Assembly: GCA_023382655.1 (NCBI GenBank)
Contig: JAHDWK010000050.1
Span: 1 to 32,538, forward strand
Length of the DNA stretch: 32,538 nt
Reading direction: 5' to 3'
From: Anaerolineae bacterium
GTDB taxonomy: Bacteria; Chloroflexota; Anaerolineae; Promineifilales; Promineifilaceae
Shown: one piece after another, positions 15,071 to 22,497 of the stretch
How positions within the stretch are numbered: position 1 is the stretch's first letter
Layout of the letters: each line of letters starts with the position of its first letter
Made by a program: the position numbers and the translations under genes
Notes under the pieces: model-generated
The model's database searches: none
Seen by the model: only the letters and a program-made list of their open reading frames with translations
What the model was told of the DNA's origin: nothing

Positions 15071-15124
15071 CCTTTGTCATTTGTCATTCACCAGTGACCA
15101 ATGACCACTGACCAGTGACAAAGG
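15071..15124. repeat. Inverted repeat of GTCATT/GTGACC units
   Basis: CCTTTGTCA (15071-15079) pairs exactly with TGACAAAGG (15116-15124). The interior consists of tandem TTGTCATT and AGTGACCAATGACC variants that can pair further. It lies between the DUF1361 gene and the next gene. Confidence 0.75.
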
Positions 15125-15143
15125 ACATATTGAGGAGTGACCT

Positions 15144-15782
15144 ATGACCTACCCAACCTATGCCGAAGAAGAAGTAAGCCGGGAATTTCCGGTATTGGGG
15201 ATTGTTTCTGCCTGGTTTGGGGTAATTATTGTGGGCATTACGGCCGTTGGTTACAGCCTGAGCAGCCCCTTGCAGCCATCCAAAACGGAACCACTGGTGG
15301 ATATGCTGCAATTTATCCTGGTGGCCCTTATACTGGCTTCGGTGGCTTATATGTTTGTGCGAGTGGAGGAGGGGATGAAGGTCACGGCCGTACCCCTGGT
15401 TATCAATATCGGCACGCTGGTCATCTTGCAGTTGGTGCCTTTTGCCGTAATCTGGGAGGAGGCCCGGTATCGTTATCAGGCGCCCAATTATGAAGCTGTG
15501 GTACAAAGGGTGGCGAGTGGCGAATGGCAGCCGGATGCCAGTGGCATTTTGCTGCTGCCTGCACGATACCAAAACTTATCGGCGGATAACGGCCGTGTCT
15601 GGGTGCAGCAGGAGGGGGAAACGGTGACGATCTTTTTTCTGACGGAACAGCACGGTTTCAACCAATTTGCCGGGTATTTATATCGTTCGGACGGCCGTCC
15701 GCCGCAGAGTAGCGTTTTTTGGGGACAATGGCATACAATCATCCCCAAGCAACCCAACTGGTTTTTCTGCATCTCTGGTTGA
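15144..15782 (+). CDS. Unrecognised protein with N-terminal membrane helices
   Basis: The 212-residue protein is not recognised. Three hydrophobic helices (about 17-38, 52-72 and 80-100) are followed by a soluble domain of about 110 residues rich in aromatic and beta-type segments (YRYQAPNYEAVVQRVASGEW, ILLLPARYQNLS, VTIFFLTEQHGFNQFAGYLY). The start is well supported by GAGGAG 8 bases upstream. It follows the VanZ-like/DUF4173/DUF1361 genes on the same strand and may belong to the same operon, although an inverted repeat intervenes. The soluble part might face outside as a sensor or interaction domain (inference). Confidence 0.75.
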   Translation: MTYPTYAEEEVSREFPVLGIVSAWFGVIIVGITAVGYSLSSPLQPSKTEPLVDMLQFILVALILASVAYMFVRVEEGMKVTAVPLVINIGTLVILQLVPFAVIWEEARYRYQAPNYEAVVQRVASGEWQPDASGILLLPARYQNLSADNGRVWVQQEGETVTIFFLTEQHGFNQFAGYLYRSDGRPPQSSVFWGQWHTIIPKQPNWFFCISG

Positions 15783-15848
15783 CGATTGGCGATTGCCCGT
15801 TCATGCCCTCATTTTCTCTGGAAACCAGGCTCATCCACATATTATTTA

Positions 15849-15865
15849 TTATGAGTAGCTCATAA
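15849..15865. repeat. TTATGAG-tag-CTCATAA hairpin
   Basis: A perfect 7-bp stem with a 3-base loop lies in an A/T-rich setting 67 bases after the preceding gene. The same core, TATGAGTAGCTCA, occurs in reverse orientation at 4996-5007, again at a gene end. It is probably a shared small palindrome with weak terminator potential. Confidence 0.5.
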
Positions 15866-15916
15866 AAAATAGGCAAAGATGTGTCACGCTTTTGCAGTAC
15901 CACACACCTGCGAACC

Positions 15917-15945
15917 TTGCCTCATCGGAACGAATGTTCTATAAT
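15917..15945 (+). promoter_or_regulatory. Leaderless promoter with an SOS-box-like operator, upstream of the radical SAM gene
   Basis: TTGCCT (15917-15922), a 17-base spacer and a perfect TATAAT (15940-15945) end 7 bases before the ATG at 15953. Within the spacer, GGAACGAATGTTCT (15927-15940) matches the Gram-positive LexA box CGAACRNRYGTTYC at 12 of 14 positions, including the full GAAC-N4-GTTC core. A LexA-type repressor bound there would block RNA polymerase. No Shine-Dalgarno sequence is present. Confidence 0.65.
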
Positions 15946-15952
15946 TCCCGGC

Positions 15953-17185
15953 ATGGATACCTTTGTCAAATTGCAGGATATTGCCATACACATGGGTTTG
16001 GAACCGGCGGAAGAAGTGCCGCCACAGCCAGGTTTGATGACCGCCCCCAGAATTGCCCCTTGCGGTGAACCCCTTCCCTCAGGTGAGACCCTTACCCCAC
16101 GTGGCCTGCCGCTCAAAAAGGATTCTCTGGGCATCCATGAAGCGGTGCGACCGGATGGCAAACCAATGCGACTGTTGAAAACGCTGCTGACTTCGGCCTG
16201 TGAGCGAAATTGTTATTACTGTCCCTTTCGCGCCGGACGCAACTACCGACGGCAGACGTTTAAGCCGGAAGAGATGGCCAAGGCATTTATGGATATGCAC
16301 CGGGCGGGAGTTGTAGATGGCCTGTTTTTGAGTTCGGGCATCATCAAAGGTGGGGTGAGTACGCAGGATAAGTTGCTGGACACGGCCGTCATTCTGCGCC
16401 AAAAGTACGGGTTTCGCGGCTACCTGCACCTGAAAATCATGCCTGGTGCGGAGAAGGAACAGGTACGGCAGGCAATGACTTTGGCTGACCGGCTCTCGGT
16501 GAATCTGGAAGCGCCTAATGATCGGCGGTTACTTGATTTGGCTCCCAAAAAAGAGTTTGTCAACGAGCTGTTACGGCCGTTGCAGTGGGTGGATGAGATA
16601 CGCCGGGCAGAGCCAGATCGATTGGGCTGGCACGGCCGTTGGCCCAGCACTGTGACCCAATTTGTCGTTGGCGCCGTAGGTGAAAGCGACCTGGAACTGT
16701 TAACTACAACCGAATATTTGCATAAACAACTGCGGCTGCGGCGGGTCTACTTTTCCGCTTTTAGCCCGGTTATCAACACACCGCTGGAAAATAATCCGGC
16801 TGAAAACCCGCTCCGGCAGCATCGCTTGTACCAGACCTCGTTTCTCTTTCGGGACTATGGCTTTGACCTGGAGGAATTGCCATTTAACCAGAAAGGCAAC
16901 CTGCCATTGGAAATTGACCCCAAGCTGGCCTGGGCGCAGGCCAATTTGCGGGAAAATCCGGTGGAAGTGAACCGGGCAGCCAAAGAAGAACTCTTGCGTG
17001 TGCCCGGTATTGGCCCCAAGAGCGCCCAGACGATTGTTTCCGCACGGCGGCAAGGTAAGCTGCGGGATGAAAAAGATTTGCAGAAGCTGGGCGTTTCTAC
17101 CAAACGGATGAAACCGTTTGTGTTATTGGATGGGCAGCGACCCACTTACCAGCTTTCTTTGCTTGACGATACAATGGGAGCATGA
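15953..17185 (+). CDS. Putative DNA modification/repair radical SAM protein with helix-hairpin-helix
   Basis: The 410-residue protein has the radical SAM cluster motif CERNCYYC (Cys83, Cys87, Cys90) and a downstream TIM-barrel pattern (LFLSSGIIKGGVSTQDKLLD, GYLHLKIMPGA). A C-terminal helix-hairpin-helix (LLRVPGIGPKSAQTIVSARR) binds DNA in related proteins. This matches the family often found beside an unusual uracil-DNA-glycosylase-like protein and annotated as a DNA modification/repair radical SAM protein; that partner is not in this window. The exact reaction is unknown. The start at 15953 was set by a promoter whose -10 box ends 7 bases upstream. The promoter carries an SOS-box-like dyad, in line with a repair role. 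The stop codon overlaps the ATG of the next gene. Confidence 0.88.
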   Translation: MDTFVKLQDIAIHMGLEPAEEVPPQPGLMTAPRIAPCGEPLPSGETLTPRGLPLKKDSLGIHEAVRPDGKPMRLLKTLLTSACERNCYYCPFRAGRNYRRQTFKPEEMAKAFMDMHRAGVVDGLFLSSGIIKGGVSTQDKLLDTAVILRQKYGFRGYLHLKIMPGAEKEQVRQAMTLADRLSVNLEAPNDRRLLDLAPKKEFVNELLRPLQWVDEIRRAEPDRLGWHGRWPSTVTQFVVGAVGESDLELLTTTEYLHKQLRLRRVYFSAFSPVINTPLENNPAENPLRQHRLYQTSFLFRDYGFDLEELPFNQKGNLPLEIDPKLAWAQANLRENPVEVNRAAKEELLRVPGIGPKSAQTIVSARRQGKLRDEKDLQKLGVSTKRMKPFVLLDGQRPTYQLSLLDDTMGA

Positions 17186-18198
17186 AATATGCCCTTGCTC
17201 TGGTTTTACTTTTTCTGTTGACAAGTTGTGATGTATCGGCTACGGCCGTAACGCCTGCTACCCTCATTTCCCCCACCTCTCCTGCAACCCATCATTTTTA
17301 TGCAATTGAACTGGATGAGGGCCAGCAAACCCTGATAGAAATAGAGCGTGAATCTGGCGCCAAACAACCCATTTTCCAGATACCGGTCAGTGGCTGGCTG
17401 GCCTCTTTTGATTTGTTCTTCGCTGAAGCAAATGGTGGGCAGTTTGTACTGGCTTATGCCCCTCCACCTCCAGCAGGGGAAATCAATTTTGGTTTTACCA
17501 GTTTGTACCTGATGAACCAGGATGGCTCATCAATGGACTTGTTGTTAGCCTCAACAGAGGACCAGGAGTTCTTTTTTAATCCAACCTGGTCGGCTGATGG
17601 GCAAAGCATTTATTTTTCCCATGTACTGCCGTTGGATAAGGAGGCGTATACATTTAGCACCACATTGGAAAGGTTGCATCTACCGACCGGGCAGATTGAT
17701 CTGATTGCGGAAGAGAGTATTTGGCCGCAAATATCCCCGGATGGCACAATGCTGGCTTATGTACACATCGAATCGGGAACATTGGCAAATGCGTTAATAT
17801 TGGCAGAATCAGACGGAGCCAATGCCAGGGAATTGGTTGATGGAGATCTATTTACGGCCGTAGACGCTCCTGTCTTTTCCCCTGATAGTCAGATGATTTA
17901 TTTCAGTGCGGCTGAACCGGCGGTGGCACGTTTGTGGTGGGAGAAAGTGTTTGGGGTGCAGGTGGCAGCGGCTCATAATTTACCTTCAGACTGGTATCGG
18001 GTATCTGTGACCGGCGGGACGCCGGAACGTTTGACAGAGATAGATGGGGTGGGGTTATACGGCCGTTTTGTGCTGTCTGGCCTTCCACTTTTTGCTTTTG
18101 CCAGCCAGGAGGGGCTTTATGAAATGACCGGGGATGGCACCAATGTAACAAAATGGCTGGAGGGAACATTTACAGACTCTCTGGCTTGGGCGCCCTAA
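17182..18198 (+). CDS. Lipoprotein with TolB-like beta-propeller repeats
   Basis: The 338-residue protein begins with a lipoprotein signal peptide (lipobox LTSC, Cys16) and a short Thr/Pro linker. At least three PD40/TolB-type blades follow: FFNPTWSADGQSIYFSHV, ESIWPQISPDGTMLAYVHI and DAPVFSPDSQMIYFSAAE. Such propellers act outside the membrane in protein contacts or ligand binding; no enzyme residues are evident. The ATG lies in the stop codon of the radical SAM gene (ATGA), with GGGAG just upstream, so the two are coupled. Why a surface lipoprotein is coupled to a DNA-repair-type enzyme is unclear. Confidence 0.8.
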   Translation: MKYALALVLLFLLTSCDVSATAVTPATLISPTSPATHHFYAIELDEGQQTLIEIERESGAKQPIFQIPVSGWLASFDLFFAEANGGQFVLAYAPPPPAGEINFGFTSLYLMNQDGSSMDLLLASTEDQEFFFNPTWSADGQSIYFSHVLPLDKEAYTFSTTLERLHLPTGQIDLIAEESIWPQISPDGTMLAYVHIESGTLANALILAESDGANARELVDGDLFTAVDAPVFSPDSQMIYFSAAEPAVARLWWEKVFGVQVAAAHNLPSDWYRVSVTGGTPERLTEIDGVGLYGRFVLSGLPLFAFASQEGLYEMTGDGTNVTKWLEGTFTDSLAWAP

Positions 18199-18205
18199 GT
18201 TCAAT

Positions 18206-18562
18206 ATGGATGAAGAAACACGCTTTATTGGTGAACTTATCCAGGTGGAATTTGATAAACCGCCCCTATTTGGTAAAACGCCGCCGTGCCCTGACCGATT
18301 TGTGTGGCAGGAAGAGACGTTTGCGATTCAGGAGACGATACAGGAGTGGCGGGATTACAGTCGGCGGGGGCGGATGGGAATGAATATGCGGCCGGCCAAT
18401 TTAGCGAAGGCGGCCAAAAGGGGGTCGTGGGGGGTGGGGCGGTTTTATTTCCGGGTGCAGGTGGCGGACGGCCGTGTGTTTGACATCTATTATGACCGTG
18501 CTCCTAAAGGCCAGCAGCAGAAAGAAGGTTCCTGGCATTTGTATCGGGAAGTGCTTTTGTGA
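18206..18562 (+). CDS. DUF6504-like small protein
   Basis: The 118-residue cytoplasmic protein resembles DUF6504: a short N-terminal strand IGELIQVEF, the PDRFVWQEETFAIQETIQEW block, a basic middle, and the C-terminal GRFYFRVQVADGRVFDIYYDR...WHLYREV segment. The assignment is from memory of the family pattern. The gene starts 7 bases after the lipoprotein gene with no ribosome binding site, so it depends on the same transcript. I recall relatives being linked to Y-family polymerases of the mutasome type, which would suit an SOS-regulated operon, but this cannot be verified here. Confidence 0.6.
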   Translation: MDEETRFIGELIQVEFDKPPLFGKTPPCPDRFVWQEETFAIQETIQEWRDYSRRGRMGMNMRPANLAKAAKRGSWGVGRFYFRVQVADGRVFDIYYDRAPKGQQQKEGSWHLYREVLL

Positions 18563-18660
18563 CTTGGAACTACATTCGGCAATTAACATCCGTCTCCGGG
18601 CAAAATTTCCGGGTTTGAGAAGATTTCTGCTGTTGTCTCTCCCTCTTGTGTTGGTTCAAA

Positions 18661-18680
18661 GTGTCAACCGGGGTTGACAC
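18661..18680. repeat. Perfect 20-base palindromic repeat
   Basis: GTGTCAACC (18661-18669) and GGTTGACAC (18672-18680) are exact complements around GG. It lies in the 256-base gap between the DUF6504-like and SH3 genes. It may be a terminator-like hairpin, an operator, or a dispersed palindrome. A second small dyad, GAGTAA-aag-TTACTC, lies near 18789-18803, just upstream of the next gene's ribosome binding site. Confidence 0.6.
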
Positions 18681-18818
18681 TACCTGTTTCACATCAGCAA
18701 TCAGATGTAGAAAGATAATGGGGGGAACGTGGGCGAGTCATACGGCCGTCGTAGTTGATTCGTGAAGGCAATTTTCCCATACTGAAAAGAGTAAAAGTTA
18801 CTCATCTCAGGAGGGATT

Positions 18819-19406
18819 ATGAAAAAGCGATCACGACGTTTCCCCATCATTGTATTGATAACCCTTTCTTTGCTTTCTAGCCTGGCCTGTCGCCTGAGCG
18901 AGTTGGGTATGGCCACAGCCAGTTCCGCTCCCCCCACCCTACCACCCTTTGTCACATATACGGCCGTGCCCGCTCCTGTGGAGGTTGTTTTCAATGAGCC
19001 ATTTGTTGAACCATCCGCCAGTGTGACGGCAGCGCCCTCATCGGTTATGACCGCAAAAGTGGATTTGAATGTGCGGCGAGGGCCAGGCACACAATACCCC
19101 ATTCTCACCGCGTTACGGGCGGGTGAGGAGGCGGTTATCGTTGGACGCAGCCCGGATGGATTTTGGTGGAAAATTATCTGCCCCAGCCCATATGGTGGAG
19201 AGTGTTGGTCATCAGCGCGGGGAGAGTATAGTACGGCCGTTCATACACAAAACATACCCATTTCTGCTGTGCCACCCTTACCGACATTAACACCCACAGC
19301 TACATTTACGCCTACAGCAACAGCCACAAACACCGCAACTCCTACGCCAACCCATACCCCCATACCCACCATAACACCTACATTGGCGCCTACCTCATAC
19401 CCTTAA
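18819..19406 (+). CDS. Lipoprotein with a bacterial SH3 domain and Thr/Pro-rich tail
   Basis: The 195-residue protein has a lipoprotein signal (RR-containing start, hydrophobic stretch, SLAC lipobox with Cys24). A linker follows, then a bacterial SH3 domain (about 78-130: VDLNVRRGPGTQYPILTALRAGEEAVIVGRSPDGFWWKI) with a CPSPYGGECW loop. The tail of about 50 residues is almost pure Thr/Pro/Ala repeats, typical of surface proteins in this phylum. SH3b domains usually bind cell-wall peptides or glycans. A perfect AGGAGG at 18809-18814 fixes the start. No partner is obvious. Confidence 0.85.
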   Translation: MKKRSRRFPIIVLITLSLLSSLACRLSELGMATASSAPPTLPPFVTYTAVPAPVEVVFNEPFVEPSASVTAAPSSVMTAKVDLNVRRGPGTQYPILTALRAGEEAVIVGRSPDGFWWKIICPSPYGGECWSSARGEYSTAVHTQNIPISAVPPLPTLTPTATFTPTATATNTATPTPTHTPIPTITPTLAPTSYP

Positions 19407-19549
19407 CCCAGGCAAATGATTGGGAAAATATGCCTACCATGTTTTCTTGCCAACACAATGAATGCCTCGTATAGTATCGGCAAGAATGAGTAGTGAAAAA
19501 GTGCTTTCATGGTTAACTGTTTACTCAAATCCTAAATCCCAAGTTGTTT

Positions 19550-19577
19550 TTGAACATTTTGAGTGAAAAGGTATAAC
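19550..19577 (+). promoter_or_regulatory. Promoter of the orphan response regulator
   Basis: TTGAAC (19550-19555), a 16-base spacer and TATAAC (19572-19577) lie 31 bases before the ATG. A GAGG ribosome binding site lies in between, so this gene has an ordinary leader. Confidence 0.5.
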
Positions 19578-19608
19578 AAGGTAGCCATTTATTGCGAGGA
19601 AAAAGTGG

Positions 19609-20319
19609 ATGTCAGGCCCACAAAAAATTTTGGTCATTGATGACAGCCCCGATATGCTTAAGGTTTTAACCTTGTTATTAACGGAACATGGTTATGAAGT
19701 TTTGACGGCTCTGAATGGGCAAATTGGCCTGCACCTGGTAGACGAACATCACCCGGATTTGGTAATCCTCGACCTGAGTATGCCTGGTGTAGATGGTTGG
19801 GAGGTGTGCCGCCGGATTCGTACCAAACTAACCATTCCCATCATTATCCTCACCGCTGCTCATGTGACAGATGAAGATACTGTGCGCGGGTTAGAACTGG
19901 GTGCTAATGATTACATCATCAAGCCATTTAAGAATAGCATCTTGCTGGCCCGAATTCGCAGTGCTTTGCGTTGGGCAACACCAGAACAAAATGGATTGAC
20001 ATATGATGATGGCACCTTGGCAATTGATCTGAACTTGCGCCAGGTAACACACAATGGCGAACCGCTAAACCTGACTCCTAAAGAGTATGAAATGCTGACC
20101 GTTTTGGTACATGCATCTCCACGAGTGGTCACACACCGTGAGTTATTTGATAAAGTTTGGGCAGACTCTTATCATCAATTTGATGTGAATTATGTGCGTA
20201 TTTTTATTGGGCATTTACGCAAGAAGCTGGAAGTTAACACGACTGATCCGGTTTATATCCATAATGAACGTGGTGTGGGCTACAGGTTTCAAAAGCAGTC
20301 ACACTCAATCAGGTCGTAG
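19609..20319 (+). CDS. OmpR/PhoB-family response regulator (orphan)
   Basis: The 236-residue protein has a receiver domain (1-122; DD pair at 11-12, phosphorylated Asp55 in LVILDLSMPG, Lys in IIKPFK) and an OmpR-type winged helix (about 135-230; LNLTPKEYEMLTVLV, VNYVRIFIGHLRKKLE, ERGVGYRF). KdpE and PhoB are the closest well-known relatives in layout. No histidine kinase gene is adjacent, so its partner is elsewhere. GAGG upstream supports the start. It has no ACGGCCGT octamer in 711 bases, against one per about 440 bases on average. Confidence 0.9.
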   Translation: MSGPQKILVIDDSPDMLKVLTLLLTEHGYEVLTALNGQIGLHLVDEHHPDLVILDLSMPGVDGWEVCRRIRTKLTIPIIILTAAHVTDEDTVRGLELGANDYIIKPFKNSILLARIRSALRWATPEQNGLTYDDGTLAIDLNLRQVTHNGEPLNLTPKEYEMLTVLVHASPRVVTHRELFDKVWADSYHQFDVNYVRIFIGHLRKKLEVNTTDPVYIHNERGVGYRFQKQSHSIRS

Positions 20320-20370
20320 AGTAACATTTATCTGGCGATATGGTGCATGGACAACCTGACTTATCACCAT

Positions 20371-21471
20371 TTATTCCGCACTTAAAGCCTCAATTAGACT
20401 TCGTACATCCTGTTCAATTAAGTGCAGTAAACGTAAAACTTCTTGTTGCTCCGTCTTGTTAAGACCTTCACGTTGGATTCGGGCCAGGTGTTGACGCACA
20501 TAACTTAATCGGGTGGTATTGGTGACACGGGTGGCGCCAGGGGCTAAACTGGCTGTCATAGGGTCCGGGGTAAATATGGCTTCATGCGGCCAATTCTCGA
20601 ATGTATCTGACAACGGGGAAGAAGTAGACGAGGTTGTTTCTGGCAATAATTCAGGAGTTGGCTCTCTCAGATCTCGAATAGTCTGGTATACCGTGCGATC
20701 CGGGTTTTCTTTCAACATGCGGGCCACATTTTTCGCTTCATCGGGCGTGATGTCCCCCGCTAAACGGGCTTTGTGCAGGGCACGCTGCTGCGATGGCTTG
20801 AGACCCTGATAGATGCGCGTGTCTCGTTCGCTGATACGGCCGTCTCGCACATCCTCCTTGATCTCATCTGGCAAATTTAACAACTGGATCAACTGGTGAA
20901 TACGCTGGCGTGAATAACCCAGACGTTGCCCCACTTTAGCCCAGGTGATCTTGTTTCCCCAGGGTAGCTCATCAGAAACCCCTTCTTCCTGCGCTTTTAC
21001 CAGTTCATCCTGCATCAGATCGCGCAGGTGTAGCAACCCACCGGCCCTGTCCACATCGTTCAAATCTTCCCGCTGGATGTTTTCCACCAACTGGCGCACA
21101 AACCGGGTCGTTTCATCATAATCTCGCCGTCGCACGACCGCCGGAATGGTTTCCAAACCGGCCATTTTCGCTGCCCGCCAGCGCCGTTCCCCATGCACAA
21201 TCAGATATTGATTCGGCCGAATTTCTGTCACTTCAATCGGCTGAATCACGCCGTCTTGCTGAATGCTATCGCTTAACTCCTGCAAACTCTCCGTGGGAAA
21301 CGAACGCCGCGGTTGGGCGGCATCTGGCTGGATAGCGTCAAGACGAATTGCCAGTAATTGCATACCCGCCGACTGCTCCACATCATCCTGCGCTGTAAAG
21401 AGTTTTTGCAGATCGCCTGATTGTGGTTTGATCGGTTGTGACAGGGAAACTTTAGGCCGTTTACGCGTCAT
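20371..21471 (-). CDS. parB: ParB-type chromosome/plasmid partition protein
   Basis: The 366-residue protein has the ParB N-terminal CTPase core (RLDAIQPDAAQPRRSF, the GERRWRAAKMAG motif and NIQREDLNDVDRA), followed by a helix-turn-helix (ITWAKVGQRLGYSRQRIHQLIQLLNLP). A long linker with Ser/Thr/Pro content and a C-terminal helical dimerisation segment follow. It is longer than typical Spo0J proteins (about 290) and has an insert before the helix-turn-helix (KAQEEGVSDELPWGN). The start at 21471 lies one base after the ParA stop codon. No canonical parS (TGTTTCACGTGAAACA) was seen in the window. It may be a second, non-origin system; this is inference. Confidence 0.87.
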   Translation of the reverse strand: MTRKRPKVSLSQPIKPQSGDLQKLFTAQDDVEQSAGMQLLAIRLDAIQPDAAQPRRSFPTESLQELSDSIQQDGVIQPIEVTEIRPNQYLIVHGERRWRAAKMAGLETIPAVVRRRDYDETTRFVRQLVENIQREDLNDVDRAGGLLHLRDLMQDELVKAQEEGVSDELPWGNKITWAKVGQRLGYSRQRIHQLIQLLNLPDEIKEDVRDGRISERDTRIYQGLKPSQQRALHKARLAGDITPDEAKNVARMLKENPDRTVYQTIRDLREPTPELLPETTSSTSSPLSDTFENWPHEAIFTPDPMTASLAPGATRVTNTTRLSYVRQHLARIQREGLNKTEQQEVLRLLHLIEQDVRSLIEALSAE

Positions 21472-21472
21472 G

Positions 21473-22273
21473 TTATTTCTTTTTCCTGACGACCTCTTTT
21501 CCGGCAATCTCCCTGGCCACTTGCCGGTACGCTTCAGCACCCTGCCCGCGCGGATCATAGGCCAGAATACTTTGCCCGGCTACGGCGCTTTCCGCAAACC
21601 GCACGGAACGTTTGATGACCTGATCGAAAATGTGAACGCCGTTACCATACTGCTGACCCACCGCTTCTTGAATATCCCGTGTAAGTGTGGTGCGGGGATC
21701 AGCCATGGTCAGCAATATCCCTTCAATCGCCAGTTTGGCATTGAGCTTTTTACGCCGCACCGTTTCAATGGTGGACAAAATCATAAGTGCCCCGCGTGCT
21801 GCCAGATATTCTGTTTGTATGGGAATGATAACACTATTAGCGGCCGTCAGAGCGTTGATTACAAGGAGACCCAAGGAAGGATTACAATCAATTAAGACGT
21901 AATCATAAGCATTTTCGATGGGTTTTAGAACTGTGCTCAAAACCTGCTCCCGACTCAGTGTGTTCATCAATGAAATTTCTATCAGGCTCAATTCAGGTTG
22001 AGCTGGCATCAAGTGGAACGCCTCATCTGTTTCGTAGATGCTACCGGTGGCCTCACTTTCATACCCATCAACTTCCGCTTTAAGGGCATCATAGACAGTG
22101 GGCGAAATCTGGTCGGGGTTGAAGCCGGCATGTTGGGTCAGGTTGCTTTGTGGGTCTAAATCTACGGCTAACACCTTGTAACCTGCCTCACCCAAAGCAG
22201 CCGCCAGGTTAATGGTTGTGGTGGTTTTGCCTACCCCACCTTTTTGCATGGCAATAGCAATAATTTTGCTCAT
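21473..22273 (-). CDS. parA: ParA-type partition ATPase
   Basis: The 267-residue ATPase has the deviant Walker A motif KGGVGKTTT (11-19), the A' motif VLAVDLDPQSNLT and a Walker B strand YVLIDCNPSLGLLV. Its length and lack of an N-terminal DNA-binding domain place it with Soj-type (type Ib/chromosomal) ParA proteins. It drives segregation of ParB-bound DNA on the nucleoid. The start at 22273 follows AGGAGA with good spacing; the longer frame to 22360 runs over the promoter. The promoter -10 box is overlapped by a motif shared with the divergent GMC oxidoreductase promoter. No ACGGCCGT octamer lies in this gene. Confidence 0.92.
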   Translation of the reverse strand: MSKIIAIAMQKGGVGKTTTTINLAAALGEAGYKVLAVDLDPQSNLTQHAGFNPDQISPTVYDALKAEVDGYESEATGSIYETDEAFHLMPAQPELSLIEISLMNTLSREQVLSTVLKPIENAYDYVLIDCNPSLGLLVINALTAANSVIIPIQTEYLAARGALMILSTIETVRRKKLNAKLAIEGILLTMADPRTTLTRDIQEAVGQQYGNGVHIFDQVIKRSVRFAESAVAGQSILAYDPRGQGAEAYRQVAREIAGKEVVRKKK

Positions 22274-22343
22274 GGGGTCTCCTGTAATCGCAACTTCAGG
22301 CTGATGGCAAGGCATTTGTCGCCAGCCCGGTTGTTTGAGTGCA

Positions 22344-22371
22344 ACGATAACACGAATCATTTTGGTGTCAA
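22344..22371 (-). promoter_or_regulatory. Promoter of parAB with an overlapping operator-like half-site
   Basis: On the minus strand, a perfect TTGACA (22366-22371), a 16-base spacer and TATCGT (22344-22349) precede parA. The word CGTGTTAT (22347-22354 on the minus strand) overlaps the -10 box and is the same word found in the two repeats at 22427-22462. Confidence 0.55.
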
Positions 22372-22426
22372 CACGGGCTGCTGGTAAAGTGATAGCAAGA
22401 GGTGACTAATTTCCAATTGGTCAAAT

Positions 22427-22462
22427 ATAACGCATCGTGTTATAAATGACGCACTGTGTTAT
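22427..22462. promoter_or_regulatory. Two tandem 17-bp operator-like repeats upstream of the GMC oxidoreductase
   Basis: ATAACGCATCGTGTTAT (22427-22443) and ATGACGCACTGTGTTAT (22446-22462) agree at 14 of 17 positions, are each partly palindromic, and are 19 bases apart. They overlap a possible promoter (TTGGTC at 22417, TATAAA at 22441). Binding would repress the downstream gene. Confidence 0.5.
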
Positions 22463-22497
22463 CGGTTTAGTTGTTTGTTACCAAATGGATAAATGTC

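Noticed and set aside
18685..18700. TGTTTCACATCA as a parS-like site
   Set aside because: Only the left half resembles the parS consensus TGTTTCACGTGAAACA; the right half does not match.
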